A stretch of DNA of 64,000 nt. Origin: Brevundimonas pishanensis. GTDB taxonomy: Bacteria > Pseudomonadota > Alphaproteobacteria > Caulobacterales > Caulobacteraceae. This document shows, in pieces, positions 33,002 to 42,497 of the stretch. Location of the stretch: NCBI RefSeq assembly GCF_022750635.1, contig NZ_JAJKBG010000005.1, positions 62,001 to 126,000 of the forward strand. The letters are read 5' to 3'. The position numbers and the translations under genes are program-made. The number at the start of each line of letters is the position of its first letter. The first letter of the stretch is position 1. The notes beneath the pieces were generated by a model. It had not been told where the DNA came from, searched no databases, and saw only the letters and a list, made by a program, of their open reading frames with translations.

Positions 33002-34325
33002 TGGAATAAAGGTGTCCTAGCCCAAAACCTGTTGAATTGATGCTTTCTTTGACTCGATCCGGATTCCGAATTTCGAATATGTTGGTTCCGTCCTCGGTAA
33101 ACTCACAAATCCGAAGTTCCGAAGGATCTGCTTCATTGACAATAGTTTCGCTATGGGTGCTCACAACATAAAAGCTATTATCATTCTTTGACGTCTCAGA
33201 TCTTAGAATCTTGATAATCAATCGTTGTGCTGCAGGGTGCATAAAATTCTCAGGCTCCTCTAGGCAGAAGCTTGGGAAAGATGAGGATCGGATAATTGCT
33301 AGAGTAGCGAGCCACTTTGCGGTCCCGTCACTGGCGTATTCAAAAGGAACTTTGGTTCCGTTTGTGTATAAAATGGTAGTATTTATCTTGCCTGTTCGTA
33401 AGTCAGGAACGATAATAATATCCTTTACTTGGTCATTTATCTGGGTGAAATTTGTTACAATTCTGTTGTATTTAGAATTTGGCTTAGCTTTTTTTGTGCG
33501 TTTTCCGGAGTTTTGCGGTTGTATGCGATTCAAATAGGAGACGGTCCCGCCTCCGTCGCTAGATATTTCCTTGTCTAGGTAAAGTTCTTCTGGCTCCCTG
33601 ACTTTGTCAGGAATGATGTTAAATGATCTTTCAAAGGAAAGTGCGATCTTAATATCGTCTGCGCGATCCATCAATGAAAGACTTGGATGTATAAGTATGG
33701 ATGCACCATTTCTGGTCGAGAGCTGCAGCGTTTTTAAGCTGTCGATCTGATTATCTTTGCTGGTTATTCGTTCTAACATGTGTGATGAAAGAACGCTTCT
33801 AACACTAGCGTATATATCGAGCTCTATATTTGATTGGCATTCAGCGTGGTGTCCGGATTTGATGTTTACGTCTAGATCTGGCCGACCTTCTACGCTTATA
33901 GAAATTTCCTCATTGTCAATAAAGACATCAAAGCTTGGTCTAGAAACTGATATTTCTAAAATATACTTAAAATCAGCATATAGCTCGGCGTGTTCTTTTC
34001 CGGATCTATTCTTAAGGATGTTTCCGTTATCGCTTGTTTTTATTCGGCCCTCAATTTCAAATGAAATTTTTGGCCTCGACCTTCTGCTGTTCAATTGGTC
34101 TATACTGAATACGCGCGATATACCGCCTAGTTCAGATATAGCTGATCGAACTCCTTTTTTTATATAAGTGGAAAGAAATACTAGAGAGGTTATTATATTT
34201 GTCTTGCCGCTTCCGTTTGGCCCGACGAAAACGTTTACTCCTTTATCAAGAGTGAACTTAGAATTGTTCAATGAGCGAAAGCCGCTCACCGTATAACTTA
34301 AGTAGCTATGTTTTGATTGCATCAT
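32988..34325 (-). CDS. OLD/AAA_21-type ABC-like ATPase
   Basis: A 445-residue ATPase with an ABC-type split head: YTVSGFRSLNNSKFTL start, Walker A VGPNGSGKTNII (Lys41), signature-like ASDGTAKWLATLAI, Walker B FCLEEPENFMHPAAQR and H-loop VVSTHSETIVNEA, all in the order of AAA_21/OLD ATPases. The middle (residues about 85-300) is beta/helical and AT-rich. There is no TOPRIM domain at the C-terminus; that role passes to the separate downstream gene, which overlaps by 14 nt. Such pairs sense phage or damaged DNA in several defence families (Gabija, PARIS, retron-associated). Two adjacent ATGs at 34325/34322. Confidence 0.85.
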   Translation of the reverse strand: MMQSKHSYLSYTVSGFRSLNNSKFTLDKGVNVFVGPNGSGKTNIITSLVFLSTYIKKGVRSAISELGGISRVFSIDQLNSRRSRPKISFEIEGRIKTSDNGNILKNRSGKEHAELYADFKYILEISVSRPSFDVFIDNEEISISVEGRPDLDVNIKSGHHAECQSNIELDIYASVRSVLSSHMLERITSKDNQIDSLKTLQLSTRNGASILIHPSLSLMDRADDIKIALSFERSFNIIPDKVREPEELYLDKEISSDGGGTVSYLNRIQPQNSGKRTKKAKPNSKYNRIVTNFTQINDQVKDIIIVPDLRTGKINTTILYTNGTKVPFEYASDGTAKWLATLAIIRSSSFPSFCLEEPENFMHPAAQRLIIKILRSETSKNDNSFYVVSTHSETIVNEADPSELRICEFTEDGTNIFEIRNPDRVKESINSTGFGLGHLYSNDQL

Positions 34326-34353
34326 ATGAGTCTGAGAACATTGATATGGTTCA

Positions 34354-34381
34354 TTGTGAGCTTCTAGTCTGCATAGTCAAG
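34354..34381 (-). promoter_or_regulatory. Candidate promoter of the island operon
   Basis: TTGACT (34381 to 34376), a 16-nt spacer, then CACAAT (34359 to 34354), right at the junction with the uvrB stop and about 30 bp before the ATPase ATG. It implies independent expression of the island. Confidence 0.5.
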
Positions 34382-34382
34382 C

Positions 34383-36788
34383 TTAACGCCCCCGCCTAAA
34401 CGCCTCCGCCTTCTCAGCCGCAGCCTCCTTCCGCCACCGCTTCGGCGCTGACTTGTCCACCTCTTCGCCAGCACCCGTCAGCGCCTCATTGGCGAACTCG
34501 AGATCGAGCAGCTTCATGCGCTTGATCTCGTCGCGGAGGCGCGCCGCTTCCTCGAACTCGAGGTTGGCGGCGGCGTCGCGCATGCGGGTTTCCAGATCCT
34601 TGAGGGCGGTCTGGAAGTTGGAGCCGGTGAAGGGCTTGGTTTCTTCCTTCATGCCCGGATTGGTGAAGCGGTCGATCTCGCGGGACTCGTAAGGAGACTC
34701 CATGATCTCCTTGATGTCGCGCTTGACCGTGGCGGGGGTGATGCCGTGGGCCTCGTTATAGGCCTGTTGCTTTTCGCGGCGGCGGTTGGTCTCGGTGATG
34801 GCGCGTTCCATCGAGCCGGTCATGCGGTCGGCATAGAGGATGACGCGGCCATCGACGTTACGCGCGGCGCGGCCGATGGTCTGGATGAGGGAGGTTTCCG
34901 AGCGCAGGAAGCCTTCCTTGTCGGCATCGAGGATGGCGACGAGGCCGCACTCGGGGATGTCCAGACCTTCGCGCAGCAGGTTGATGCCGATGAGGCAGTC
35001 GAAGCTGCCCAGACGCAGGTCGCGAAGGATTTCGATGCGCTCCAAGGTATCAATGTCGGAGTGCATGTAGCGGACGCGGACGCCCTGTTCGTGCATGTAC
35101 TCGGTCAGGTCCTCGGCCATTTTCTTTGTGAGGGTGGTGACGAGGGAGCGGTAGCCGTTGGCGGCGGTGGCCTTTACCTCGTCGATGACGTCGTCGATCT
35201 GGTTGCGGGTGGTGCCGGAGACGGGGCGGATCTCTACCGGCGGGTCGATCAGGCCGGTGGGGCGGATGACTTGCTCGGTGAAGACGCCGCCGGTCTTTTC
35301 CATCTCCCAGCTGCCCGGGGTGGCGGAGACGAAGACGGTCTGGGGGCGCATGGCGTCCCATTCCTCGAACTTGAGCGGGCGGTTGTCGATGGCGGAGGGG
35401 AGGCGGAAGCCGTACTCGGCCAGAGTGGACTTGCGGCGGTAGTCGCCTCGGAACATGGCGCCGATCTGGCCGACGGTGACGTGGCTTTCGTCCACGAACA
35501 GCAGGGCGTTGTCGGGGATGTATTCGAAGAAGGTGGGCGGGGGCTCGCCCGGTGCGCGGCCGGTGAGCCAGCGGCTGTAGTTCTCGATGCCCGCGCAGGA
35601 GCCGGTGGCCTCCATCATTTCCAGATCGAAGCGGGTGCGTTGTTCAAGGCGCTGGGCTTCCAGCAGCTTGCCGTTCTCGACCATCCAGTCGAGGGTTTCC
35701 TTCAGCTCGGCCTTGATGCCGGTGATGGCCTGGTTGAGCGTCGGGCGGGGCGTGACGTAGTGGCTGGCGGCATAGACGGTGACTTGGTCCAGGCTGGCGG
35801 TCTTCTTGCCGGTGAGGGGGTCGAACTCGTCGATGGCCTCGATCTCGTCGCCGAAGAGGGAGATGCGCCACGCGCGGTCTTCCAAGTGGACGGGGAAGAT
35901 TTCGATCGTGTCGCCGCGCTTGCGGAACATGCCGCGCTCGAAGTGGAGGTCGTTGCGCTTGTATTGCAGGGCGATGAGGTCGGCGCGGAGTTTGGCTTCG
36001 TCGATGGTGTCGCCGACCTGTAGGCCGAAGGTCATGGCGGTGTAGGTCTCGACCGAGCCGATACCGTAGATGCAGCTGACCGAGGCCACGACGATGACGT
36101 CGTCGCGCTCGAGGATCGCGCGGGTGGCGGCGTGGCGCATCCGGTCGATCTGCTCGTTAATGGAGCTGTCCTTCTCGATGTAGGTGTCGGTGCGCGGGAC
36201 GTAGGCCTCGGGCTGGTAGTAGTCGTAGTAGGAGACGAAATACTCGACCGCGTTGTCGGGGAAGAAGGCCTTGAACTCGGAATAGAGCTGGGCGGCGAGG
36301 GTCTTGTTGTGGGCGAGGATCAGGGCGGGGCGCTGGGTTTCCTCGATGACCTTGGCCATGGTGAAGGTCTTGCCCGAACCGGTGACGCCGAGGAGGACCT
36401 GTTCGCGCTCTCCGGCTTCGGCCTGCTGGACCAGTTCGGCGATGGCGGTGGGTTGGTCGCCTGCGGGCTTGTACTTGGTTTCCAGACGGAAGGGCTTGCT
36501 GAGCTTGCTACCGCCGCGGGTGGGGCGGTGGGGCTGCCAGCCTTCGGGCGTGCCGGGGGCTTCTTCGGGTGTGATGCGCGGGCCGACGCCGAACATGGGC
36601 AGGTTGCGCGGGGGCGTGGCGCTGTCGTGGATGAAGGGGGTGGGGGCCTCGGCGACGCCCTTTTTTATAGCCTTGGCCTGTTCCAGAGCTTGCTGGTTCT
36701 CGGCCGCGCGGGCGGGGTCCGAGACGTGGACCGGTTTGGACGTCGCGCTTGCGGGCTTTTTCGGAGGTGTCGAGGGGGAACGGGCCAT
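34383..36788 (-). CDS. uvrB: UvrABC system protein B
   Basis: The damage-verification helicase of nucleotide excision repair, about 801 residues. After a long, low-complexity Pro/Ala/Ser/Lys-rich N-terminal extension (about 100 residues) come helicase motif [37 protein letters not shown], the DNA-gripping beta-hairpin region [41 protein letters not shown] (motif II), and motif [13 protein letters not shown]-terminal UVR motif ([16 protein letters not shown]) binds UvrC. The acquired island was inserted right behind its stop. An ATG 2 codons upstream (36794) is an alternative. Confidence 0.96.
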   Translation of the reverse strand: MARSPSTPPKKPASATSKPVHVSDPARAAENQQALEQAKAIKKGVAEAPTPFIHDSATPPRNLPMFGVGPRITPEEAPGTPEGWQPHRPTRGGSKLSKPFRLETKYKPAGDQPTAIAELVQQAEAGEREQVLLGVTGSGKTFTMAKVIEETQRPALILAHNKTLAAQLYSEFKAFFPDNAVEYFVSYYDYYQPEAYVPRTDTYIEKDSSINEQIDRMRHAATRAILERDDVIVVASVSCIYGIGSVETYTAMTFGLQVGDTIDEAKLRADLIALQYKRNDLHFERGMFRKRGDTIEIFPVHLEDRAWRISLFGDEIEAIDEFDPLTGKKTASLDQVTVYAASHYVTPRPTLNQAITGIKAELKETLDWMVENGKLLEAQRLEQRTRFDLEMMEATGSCAGIENYSRWLTGRAPGEPPPTFFEYIPDNALLFVDESHVTVGQIGAMFRGDYRRKSTLAEYGFRLPSAIDNRPLKFEEWDAMRPQTVFVSATPGSWEMEKTGGVFTEQVIRPTGLIDPPVEIRPVSGTTRNQIDDVIDEVKATAANGYRSLVTTLTKKMAEDLTEYMHEQGVRVRYMHSDIDTLERIEILRDLRLGSFDCLIGINLLREGLDIPECGLVAILDADKEGFLRSETSLIQTIGRAARNVDGRVILYADRMTGSMERAITETNRRREKQQAYNEAHGITPATVKRDIKEIMESPYESREIDRFTNPGMKEETKPFTGSNFQTALKDLETRMRDAAANLEFEEAARLRDEIKRMKLLDLEFANEALTGAGEEVDKSAPKRWRKEAAAEKAEAFRRGR

Positions 36789-37173
36789 GAACATACAGGT
36801 AATGCACAGGGGCGCGGGGCGCTAGGGGGCGAGCAGAAGTGTGTGATTTTGGCCGACTGCGACAGTATAGCGACGCTATGCGGGTTTGGGTGGGGGCGCG
36901 CAACCTTGGGATATTATTGTGCAGATCGGGTTGATTTCCGAGGTGGCAGTTCAATCTGCGGTTATTAGATGCAATATTTCGCCATAACAACGTGACGTAT
37001 CGATTATTGTTATGCGTATAACACCGATTTGGTGAAATAATATTGTTGCGAATGTGTTGGTAGCTGAATAGCCGGTGTCAGCAGGAGCGTGCAGTAGTTG
37101 GGCGCGCCGCGTCGCACGACGTTCGTTGATCGCCGTGCAGTTGTTTGTAAGTTGAATAGGTTACAGAGTGTCT
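36789..37173. other. Intergenic region upstream of the second TonB receptor
   Basis: About 380 bp, changing to AT-rich after 36900. It holds the inverted repeat CATAACAA/TTGTTATG and presumably the receptor promoter. No gene is seen. Confidence 0.5.
36983..37014. promoter_or_regulatory. Inverted repeat, candidate operator
   Basis: CATAACAA (36983-36990) and TTGTTATG (37007-37014), 8-bp perfect arms with a 16-nt spacer, further flanked by CAATATTTC (36972-36980) and a matching GAAATAATATTG about 20 nt downstream. It lies 160-190 bp before the TonB receptor start. Confidence 0.5.
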
Positions 37174-40122
37174 ATGCGTACTCGTAAAGACTATCTGCTT
37201 GGCTCGACGATGGCAGTTGGTGCTGCTGCAATGTCGATGGCCATGCTGGTCCCGGCAGCTGCGGTTGCCCAAGATGCTGGTGAAGACGCCACGCAGGTCG
37301 AAGAAATCGTTGTCGTTGGCTCGCGTATTCGTCGCGACAACTATAACGCCCCGTCGCCGACGCAGGTCGTGACCCGCGAAGAAGCCACGCTGCAAGGTTT
37401 TGCTTCGACCACTGAAGCCCTGCAATCGAACGCCATCACCGGCGGTACGTCGCAAATCACCAACGCCTTCGGTGGCTATGTCACCAACGGAGGTCCGGGT
37501 GCCAACACCATCGGTCTGCGCGGCATGGGTCCGAGCCGTACGCTGGTCCTGCTGAACGGCCGTCGCGTTTCGCCAGCCGGCTCGCGCGGTTCGGTCGGTG
37601 CGGCCGACCTGAACGTTCTGCCGACCGCCATGATCGACCGCGTTGAAGTTCTGCGCGACGGTGCATCCTCGGTTTACGGTTCGGACGCTGTGGCCGGTGT
37701 GGTCAACATCCAGACCCGCAAGAATGTCGACCACCTGACGGTCGAAGCCCAGTTCAACGCCCCGATGGACGCCGACGGCAACGGTGGCTCGCAGCGTTAT
37801 TCGGTTACCGGCGGCATGCGCGGCGACCGCTGGCGTATGGCCGGTTCGGCCGAACGCTACACCCGTGACGGTCTGAGCCTGCGCGACCGCAGCTTCACCC
37901 AGTGCAACACCGACGGCTTCCGTGACGGTTCGGACTTCATCGATCCGGCCACCGGCAAGTCGAAATGCTATCCGATCACCGACACCGGCTCGAACGGCGT
38001 CACCATCAACACCATCGGCACCAATATGATGCCGGGTGTTGCCGCCGCCGGTACCACGGCCACCAGCTTCAACCGCTGGCGTCCGAATGCCGCCGTGACC
38101 GAAGGTCTGGTCGGCTATGAAGGCGTGGGTGGCACCGGTTCGGACATCAACGTCCGCGACACCTTCGAAGACCGCATGCTGAACGAGTCGCTGATCTCGC
38201 CGGTTGAAATCACCACCCTGTACGGTGAAGTCGGCTATCAGCTGAACGCTCTGGGCAATGCCGAGCTGTACGGCGAAATGCTGTACAACAACCGTCGCTC
38301 GCAACAGACCGGCTACCGCCAGCTGGTGCTGGACTACGCCACGGGCTCGCCGCTGATCCCGTCGGCTCTTTCGATGTCGACCGCGATGGCTGCGGACCAG
38401 GGCCTGAGCAAGGGTCTGCCGGTTGGCGTGCGCGCCTTCATCGGTTTCGGCAACGATGTGTCGAAGCAGGAAGTCGACTTCAACCGCTATGTCGCCGGTA
38501 TCAAGGGTGACTTCCTGATCCCTGACTGGCGCTATGACGCTTACGTCAGCTTCTCGAAGTCCAAGTCGACCTACAAAGCCAACCAGTTCCTGACGGACCT
38601 GATGGCCGAGTCGCTGGACGTTGTCGAAACGGCTCCGGGTCAGTTTGCCTGCGCCGAGCTGGCTGCTCTTCCGGGTTGCGTGGCCGCTCCGGCTCTGACC
38701 GCTGAAGTGGTCGGCGGTGTGCTGCCGCAAGACTGGCTGGACTTTGTCTATCGTCCGGTGATCGGTACGACCGAGTACAAGGAAACCGTGGCCGCTATCG
38801 GTCTGGACGGTCCGCTGTTCTCGCTGCCGGCCGGTCAGGTCATGGGCTTCTTCGGTGCCGAAATCCGTAAGTCGGAAATCGACGACACCCCGGGCCTGGA
38901 TTCGCAAACGGGCAACACCTACAACATGTCGTCCTCGGGCATCACCCGCGGTTCGGACCAAGTGTGGGAAGTCTTCGGCGAAGTCGAAGTGCCGGTCCTG
39001 ATGGACAAGCCGTTCGCCCGCGAACTGACCTTCAACGGTTCGTTCCGCTACACCGACTATGACTCGTATGGCGATGACACCACCTACAAGGTGGGTCTGG
39101 TTTACAAGCCGGTTGACGGTGTGACCCTGCGCGGCACCTACGGTACCTCGTACCGTGCTCCGGCCCTGTTCGAGCAGTACGTCGGCGCGACCACGGGCTT
39201 CCTGAGCAGCACCGGTGACCGTTGCAACGAGTACGGCATCAAGGACGTCAACCCGAACCGCGTCGCAAACTGCGCCGCTGAAGGTCTGGCTGCCGACTTC
39301 GAGAACAAGTCGTCGATCCAGGTTGTGACCTCGGGTGGTGCGGACGCCGGTCTGGCCGCCGAGACCTCGACCAACATGACCATCGGTCTGGTTCTGCAGC
39401 CGACCCTGCCGAATGGCTGGGGCGATCTGGCATTCGCTGTCGATTACTACGAGATCGAGGTTTCGAACGGTGTCTCGCGCACCGGCGCAAGCCAGATCCT
39501 GACCCGCTGCTATGACTCCAATCCGGAAGACTTCGCAGCCAACGTCGGCTTCTGCCGTCTGGTCGAACGTGACGCGGCAGACAACAGCCTGACCGTCTAT
39601 GACAGCTACATCAACCTGGCGACCGACAACGTTAAGGGTCTGGATTACACCGTCCGTTACCGTAACGACTTCGGTCCGGGCTCGCTGCTGGTGAACCTGG
39701 GTCTGACCCAGTACACCGAAGTGTCCTCGAAGCTGTTCGCTGACGATCCGCTGGAAGATTACGTCGGCATGGTCGAGAATCCGGAGTTCACCGGTTCGTT
39801 CGACGTGTCGTACGCCTGGGATCAATGGCGCGTGCGCTATGGCATCGAATACGTCGATGCGATGGACAGCTACGACTACTACGAAGAAGACCGTGCTACC
39901 TCGGCCTACGATCTGGCGACCGGTTCGTACCAGAACCACAACGTCTCGGTTCAGTATCACAACGATAGCTGGACGGTGACGGCGGGTATCCGCAACCTGT
40001 GGAACGAAGATCCGCAGACCGTTTCTGCCGGCTTCACCAGCCGCGTGGGTAACGCTCCGCTGTACTCGGCTTACGACTACGTCGGCCGTACGGCATTCCT
40101 GAACCTGACCAAGACCTTCTGA
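37174..40122 (+). CDS. TonB-dependent receptor, Caulobacter type
   Basis: An outer-membrane transporter of about 982 residues. Signal peptide (cleavage near AAAVA|QD), a TonB box EEIVVVGSRIRR, a plug with TIGLRGMGPSRTLVLLNGRR and IDRVEVLRDGASSVYGSDAV, then a very large barrel ending in YDYVGRTAFLNLTKTF with terminal Phe. The plug motif is that of the oligosaccharide/oligopeptide-type TonB receptors abundant in Caulobacterales; the substrate is unknown. A GTG two codons upstream (37168) is possible. Expressed alone: an inverted repeat upstream, a terminator downstream. Confidence 0.93.
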   Translation: MRTRKDYLLGSTMAVGAAAMSMAMLVPAAAVAQDAGEDATQVEEIVVVGSRIRRDNYNAPSPTQVVTREEATLQGFASTTEALQSNAITGGTSQITNAFGGYVTNGGPGANTIGLRGMGPSRTLVLLNGRRVSPAGSRGSVGAADLNVLPTAMIDRVEVLRDGASSVYGSDAVAGVVNIQTRKNVDHLTVEAQFNAPMDADGNGGSQRYSVTGGMRGDRWRMAGSAERYTRDGLSLRDRSFTQCNTDGFRDGSDFIDPATGKSKCYPITDTGSNGVTINTIGTNMMPGVAAAGTTATSFNRWRPNAAVTEGLVGYEGVGGTGSDINVRDTFEDRMLNESLISPVEITTLYGEVGYQLNALGNAELYGEMLYNNRRSQQTGYRQLVLDYATGSPLIPSALSMSTAMAADQGLSKGLPVGVRAFIGFGNDVSKQEVDFNRYVAGIKGDFLIPDWRYDAYVSFSKSKSTYKANQFLTDLMAESLDVVETAPGQFACAELAALPGCVAAPALTAEVVGGVLPQDWLDFVYRPVIGTTEYKETVAAIGLDGPLFSLPAGQVMGFFGAEIRKSEIDDTPGLDSQTGNTYNMSSSGITRGSDQVWEVFGEVEVPVLMDKPFARELTFNGSFRYTDYDSYGDDTTYKVGLVYKPVDGVTLRGTYGTSYRAPALFEQYVGATTGFLSSTGDRCNEYGIKDVNPNRVANCAAEGLAADFENKSSIQVVTSGGADAGLAAETSTNMTIGLVLQPTLPNGWGDLAFAVDYYEIEVSNGVSRTGASQILTRCYDSNPEDFAANVGFCRLVERDAADNSLTVYDSYINLATDNVKGLDYTVRYRNDFGPGSLLVNLGLTQYTEVSSKLFADDPLEDYVGMVENPEFTGSFDVSYAWDQWRVRYGIEYVDAMDSYDYYEEDRATSAYDLATGSYQNHNVSVQYHNDSWTVTAGIRNLWNEDPQTVSAGFTSRVGNAPLYSAYDYVGRTAFLNLTKTF

Positions 40123-40162
40123 TCAGGCGCGTGATCCCGAAAGGGTGATCGTAAAAAGGCTT

Positions 40163-40200
40163 AAGGGCGGTGGATCGAGAGGTCCGCCGCCCTTTTCCTT
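40163..40200 (+). terminator. Intrinsic terminator after the TonB receptor
   Basis: 12-bp stem AAGGGCGGTGGA / TCCGCCGCCCTT (one G-U), 8-nt loop, then TTTTCCTTT. Confidence 0.9.
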
Positions 40201-40266
40201 TGTCCGCAAGGGTGGCAGGGTCGCGGGCTGGCTAATGGCTGTCGCGATGAATTTTCGGGGACTGGG

Positions 40267-40839
40267 ATGCATTTGAACTCGGGCTGGATGTGGGCTGGAC
40301 GTGTGGCCAAGGTATTGGCGCTGCTGTTCTTCTTTCTGCCGTGGCTGGTGGTGAGCTGTAACGGCCAGAACCTGATCGAAGCTTCGGGCTATCAACTGGC
40401 GACCGGCACGATTGAACTGCCCGACGTGGCACTGGCCCCCGAGGGGCAGAACGGGGCCTGGTGGGCGATTGGTGCCATGGTGGTGATCGTGCTGGGCCTG
40501 ATCGGCAGCTTTGTGATCGCGAAGATCAAGATGGCCGGACGCGTGGTGGCGGCAACAAGCGCGGTGGCACTGGTGCTGCTGGCGGGTGGTATGGCCCAGA
40601 CGGTCGGCAAGATGCAGTCCGAGATGAGCGAGCAGGTCAACAAGAGCGGCAAGGGCGACAGCGACATGGACAAGCTGGAGCGCCAGTTTGCCCAGATGAT
40701 GGGGCAGGCCATCCAGGTGGATATCCAGTCCGGCTATTGGCTGACGCTGTTGGCGCTGGCGGGCGGGATCGCGGGGGGCGTGATGGCCCAGTGGCCGCGC
40801 CGCGGCGTGGTGCAGTCTGATAACGCTGCGGGCGTATGA
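40267..40839 (+). CDS. Hypothetical membrane protein
   Basis: A 190-residue protein with helices at residues about 11-30 (VLALLFFFLPWLVVSC), 66-85, 93-110 and 158-175. The linker between helices 3 and 4 (MQSEMSEQVNKSGKGDSDMD) is long and charged. No family is recognised. It overlaps the symporter start by 4 nt (ATGA), so the two are probably coexpressed and may work together. Confidence 0.75.
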   Translation: MHLNSGWMWAGRVAKVLALLFFFLPWLVVSCNGQNLIEASGYQLATGTIELPDVALAPEGQNGAWWAIGAMVVIVLGLIGSFVIAKIKMAGRVVAATSAVALVLLAGGMAQTVGKMQSEMSEQVNKSGKGDSDMDKLERQFAQMMGQAIQVDIQSGYWLTLLALAGGIAGGVMAQWPRRGVVQSDNAAGV

Positions 40840-42125
40840 CGGGTATGGGCAAGGCGCGACGATTTCTGGCTTCGCTGAGCGTTCAGGTGCTTCTGGCGCT
40901 GACGCTGGGGCTGGCTGTGGGTATGGCCGCACAGAAGTGGGGTTTGCCGGGTGGAAGTGCGACGGCGGACCTGATCCAGTCGCTTGGCCAGCTTTGGCTG
41001 AATGCGCTCCGGATGACGATTATACCGCTGGTGTTCAGTCTGTTGGTGACCGGCGTGGCGTCGATTGCCGATGCGGCGCGGGCGGGACGGATGGCACTGA
41101 AGGCCGTCGGGTGGTTTGCGGCGATGATCCTGGTCGCGGTCGTTTATTCGGTGCTCGTGTCCTATGGCCTGCTGTCGATCTGGCCGGTGGATACCGAGGG
41201 GGCGAAGCTGTTGCTGGCGGCGGCACCCACTGCGGGTGATGTCGGCGGGGCGGCACCGTTTGGCGAGTTCATCAAAACCATTGCGCCGTCGAACCCGATC
41301 CGTGCGGCGGCCGAGGATGCCATTCTGGGCATTGTTGTATTTGCCGTCTTCTTTGGCTTTGCCGCATCGCGCTTGCCAGACCGGTTGAGGTTGCCGCTGA
41401 CGACCTTCTTCGAGGCGGTGGGCGAGACGATGATTATCATCGTGCGCTGGGTGCTGGTGGCGGCGCCGCTGGGTGTGTTTGCGCTGTCGCTGGGCGTGGG
41501 CCTGACGGCGGGGGCGAGCGCGGCGGGTGTGCTGTTGCACTATGTGGTGGTGATCTCGCTGGCCTGTATCGGGATCGGTTTGTTGTTCTATCCGCTGGCG
41601 ATGGTGTTCGGGCGGGTGAGTCTGAGCCGCTTTGCGCGGGCAGTGGCTCCGGCGCAGGTGGTGGCGTTCTCGACGCAATCGTCGCTGGCCAGTCTTCCGG
41701 TCATGGTCGAGCGGGCGGTCGACGTGCTGGGCGTTCGCAAGTCGACGGCGGGTCTGGTGTTGCCGCTGGCGGTGGCGGTGTTCCGCATTACCTCGCCGGT
41801 GGCGAACCTCGGGGTGGCGCTTTATTGTGCGCACCTGTTCGGCATCCATCCGAGCATGGGGCAGTTGATTGCCGCCATGCTGACAGCGGCGCTGATCTCG
41901 GTGGGGACAGTGGGGCTGCCTGGTCAGGTCAGCTTCTTTGCATCCATCGCGCCGATCTGTATCGCCATGGGCGTGCCGCTGGAGATGCTGCCGCTGTTGC
42001 TGGCGGTGGAGGTTATTCCCGACATCTTCCGTACCGTGGGCAATGTGACGGCGGACCTTGCGGTCACCCGTATTGTTCAAGGCGGTGATGTGGAGCCGGA
42101 CGGCGATATGGCTGCCGGGATCTAG
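40836..42125 (+). CDS. Dicarboxylate/amino acid:cation symporter (DAACS, DctA/GltP family)
   Basis: A 429-residue transporter with the DAACS fold: re-entrant hairpin serine motif FSTQSSLASLPVMV (usual SSSSATLP), WLNALRMTIIPLVFSLLVTG near helix 3 and GQVSFFASIAPICIAMGVPL in hairpin 2. The cation-binding NMDGT motif of helix 7 is not conserved: the region reads PLAVAVFRITSPVANLGVAL. So the protein belongs to a divergent branch, and its substrate and coupling ion should not be assumed. Coupled to the upstream membrane protein. Confidence 0.88.
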   Translation: MTGMGKARRFLASLSVQVLLALTLGLAVGMAAQKWGLPGGSATADLIQSLGQLWLNALRMTIIPLVFSLLVTGVASIADAARAGRMALKAVGWFAAMILVAVVYSVLVSYGLLSIWPVDTEGAKLLLAAAPTAGDVGGAAPFGEFIKTIAPSNPIRAAAEDAILGIVVFAVFFGFAASRLPDRLRLPLTTFFEAVGETMIIIVRWVLVAAPLGVFALSLGVGLTAGASAAGVLLHYVVVISLACIGIGLLFYPLAMVFGRVSLSRFARAVAPAQVVAFSTQSSLASLPVMVERAVDVLGVRKSTAGLVLPLAVAVFRITSPVANLGVALYCAHLFGIHPSMGQLIAAMLTAALISVGTVGLPGQVSFFASIAPICIAMGVPLEMLPLLLAVEVIPDIFRTVGNVTADLAVTRIVQGGDVEPDGDMAAGI

Positions 42126-42145
42126 GTCCTGTTGCAGCAGACATG

Positions 42146-42184
42146 AAAACGGCGCGGTTCCGAAAGGGGCCGCGCCGGTTTTGT
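42146..42184 (+). terminator. Intrinsic terminator after the symporter
   Basis: GC stem GGCGCGG / CCGCGCC extended by A and T tracts (AAAAC / GGTTTT). Confidence 0.8.
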
Positions 42185-42191
42185 ATGGACG

Positions 42192-42404
42192 CTAGTCTTC
42201 GAGCATCTCGAACATTTTTTCGGCTTCGTCGAAGTCCTCGAAATCCAGTCGTGATGGATCGTGGATGATAACGAAGCGGGTCGTGCCCGTGCGGCCCTGC
42301 AAGGGGCGGTCCCATTGCCAAAGGGCGCGGTCGGACCGCTCTTGTAGCAGCGTCCACAGGCCTGGATCGGTCGGCGGCGTTGGCAAATATGACCTCAACA
42401 TCAT
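42192..42404 (-). CDS. 70-aa acidic hypothetical protein
   Basis: ATG at 42404 with GGGGGA 8 nt upstream; product MMLRSYLPTPPTDPGLW... through WDRPLQGRTGTTRFVIIHD, ending in an acidic helix EDFDEAEKMFEMLED. No family recognised. It is divergent from the PadR gene and shares its control region. Confidence 0.6.
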   Translation of the reverse strand: MMLRSYLPTPPTDPGLWTLLQERSDRALWQWDRPLQGRTGTTRFVIIHDPSRLDFEDFDEAEKMFEMLED

Positions 42405-42497
42405 CGAAATAGTCCCCCCGGCGCAAAAGAAACCACGCAAGTTCGGGTTGAGTCAAAAAACCATGTGATGCGAGGCGTTGACATTCTCGTGTGGGAG

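Larger units (their letters stand above)
32432..34382. mobile_element. AT-rich acquired island (ATPase + TOPRIM-like genes)
   Basis: Base composition falls to roughly 30-45% GC for just under 2 kb, between flanks of over 60%, and codon use changes to A/T-ending codons (many AAT, AAA, ATA, TTA). The change is abrupt at the uvrB stop on one side and near 32400 on the other. No integrase, terminal repeat or tRNA was seen. It contains only the two coupled genes. Confidence 0.75.

Noticed and set aside
32432-34382. Integrase or transposase next to the AT-rich island
   Set aside because: None found on either side; terminal repeats and tRNA also absent, so it was labelled by composition only.
34746-36023. 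425-aa frame antisense to uvrB
   Set aside because: Glu/Gly/Val repeats are the reverse of uvrB codons; no start signals.
37078-39960. 960-aa open frame antisense to the TonB receptor
   Set aside because: Shadow frame caused by GC-rich third positions; no signal peptide or family features, and the receptor on the other strand is clear.
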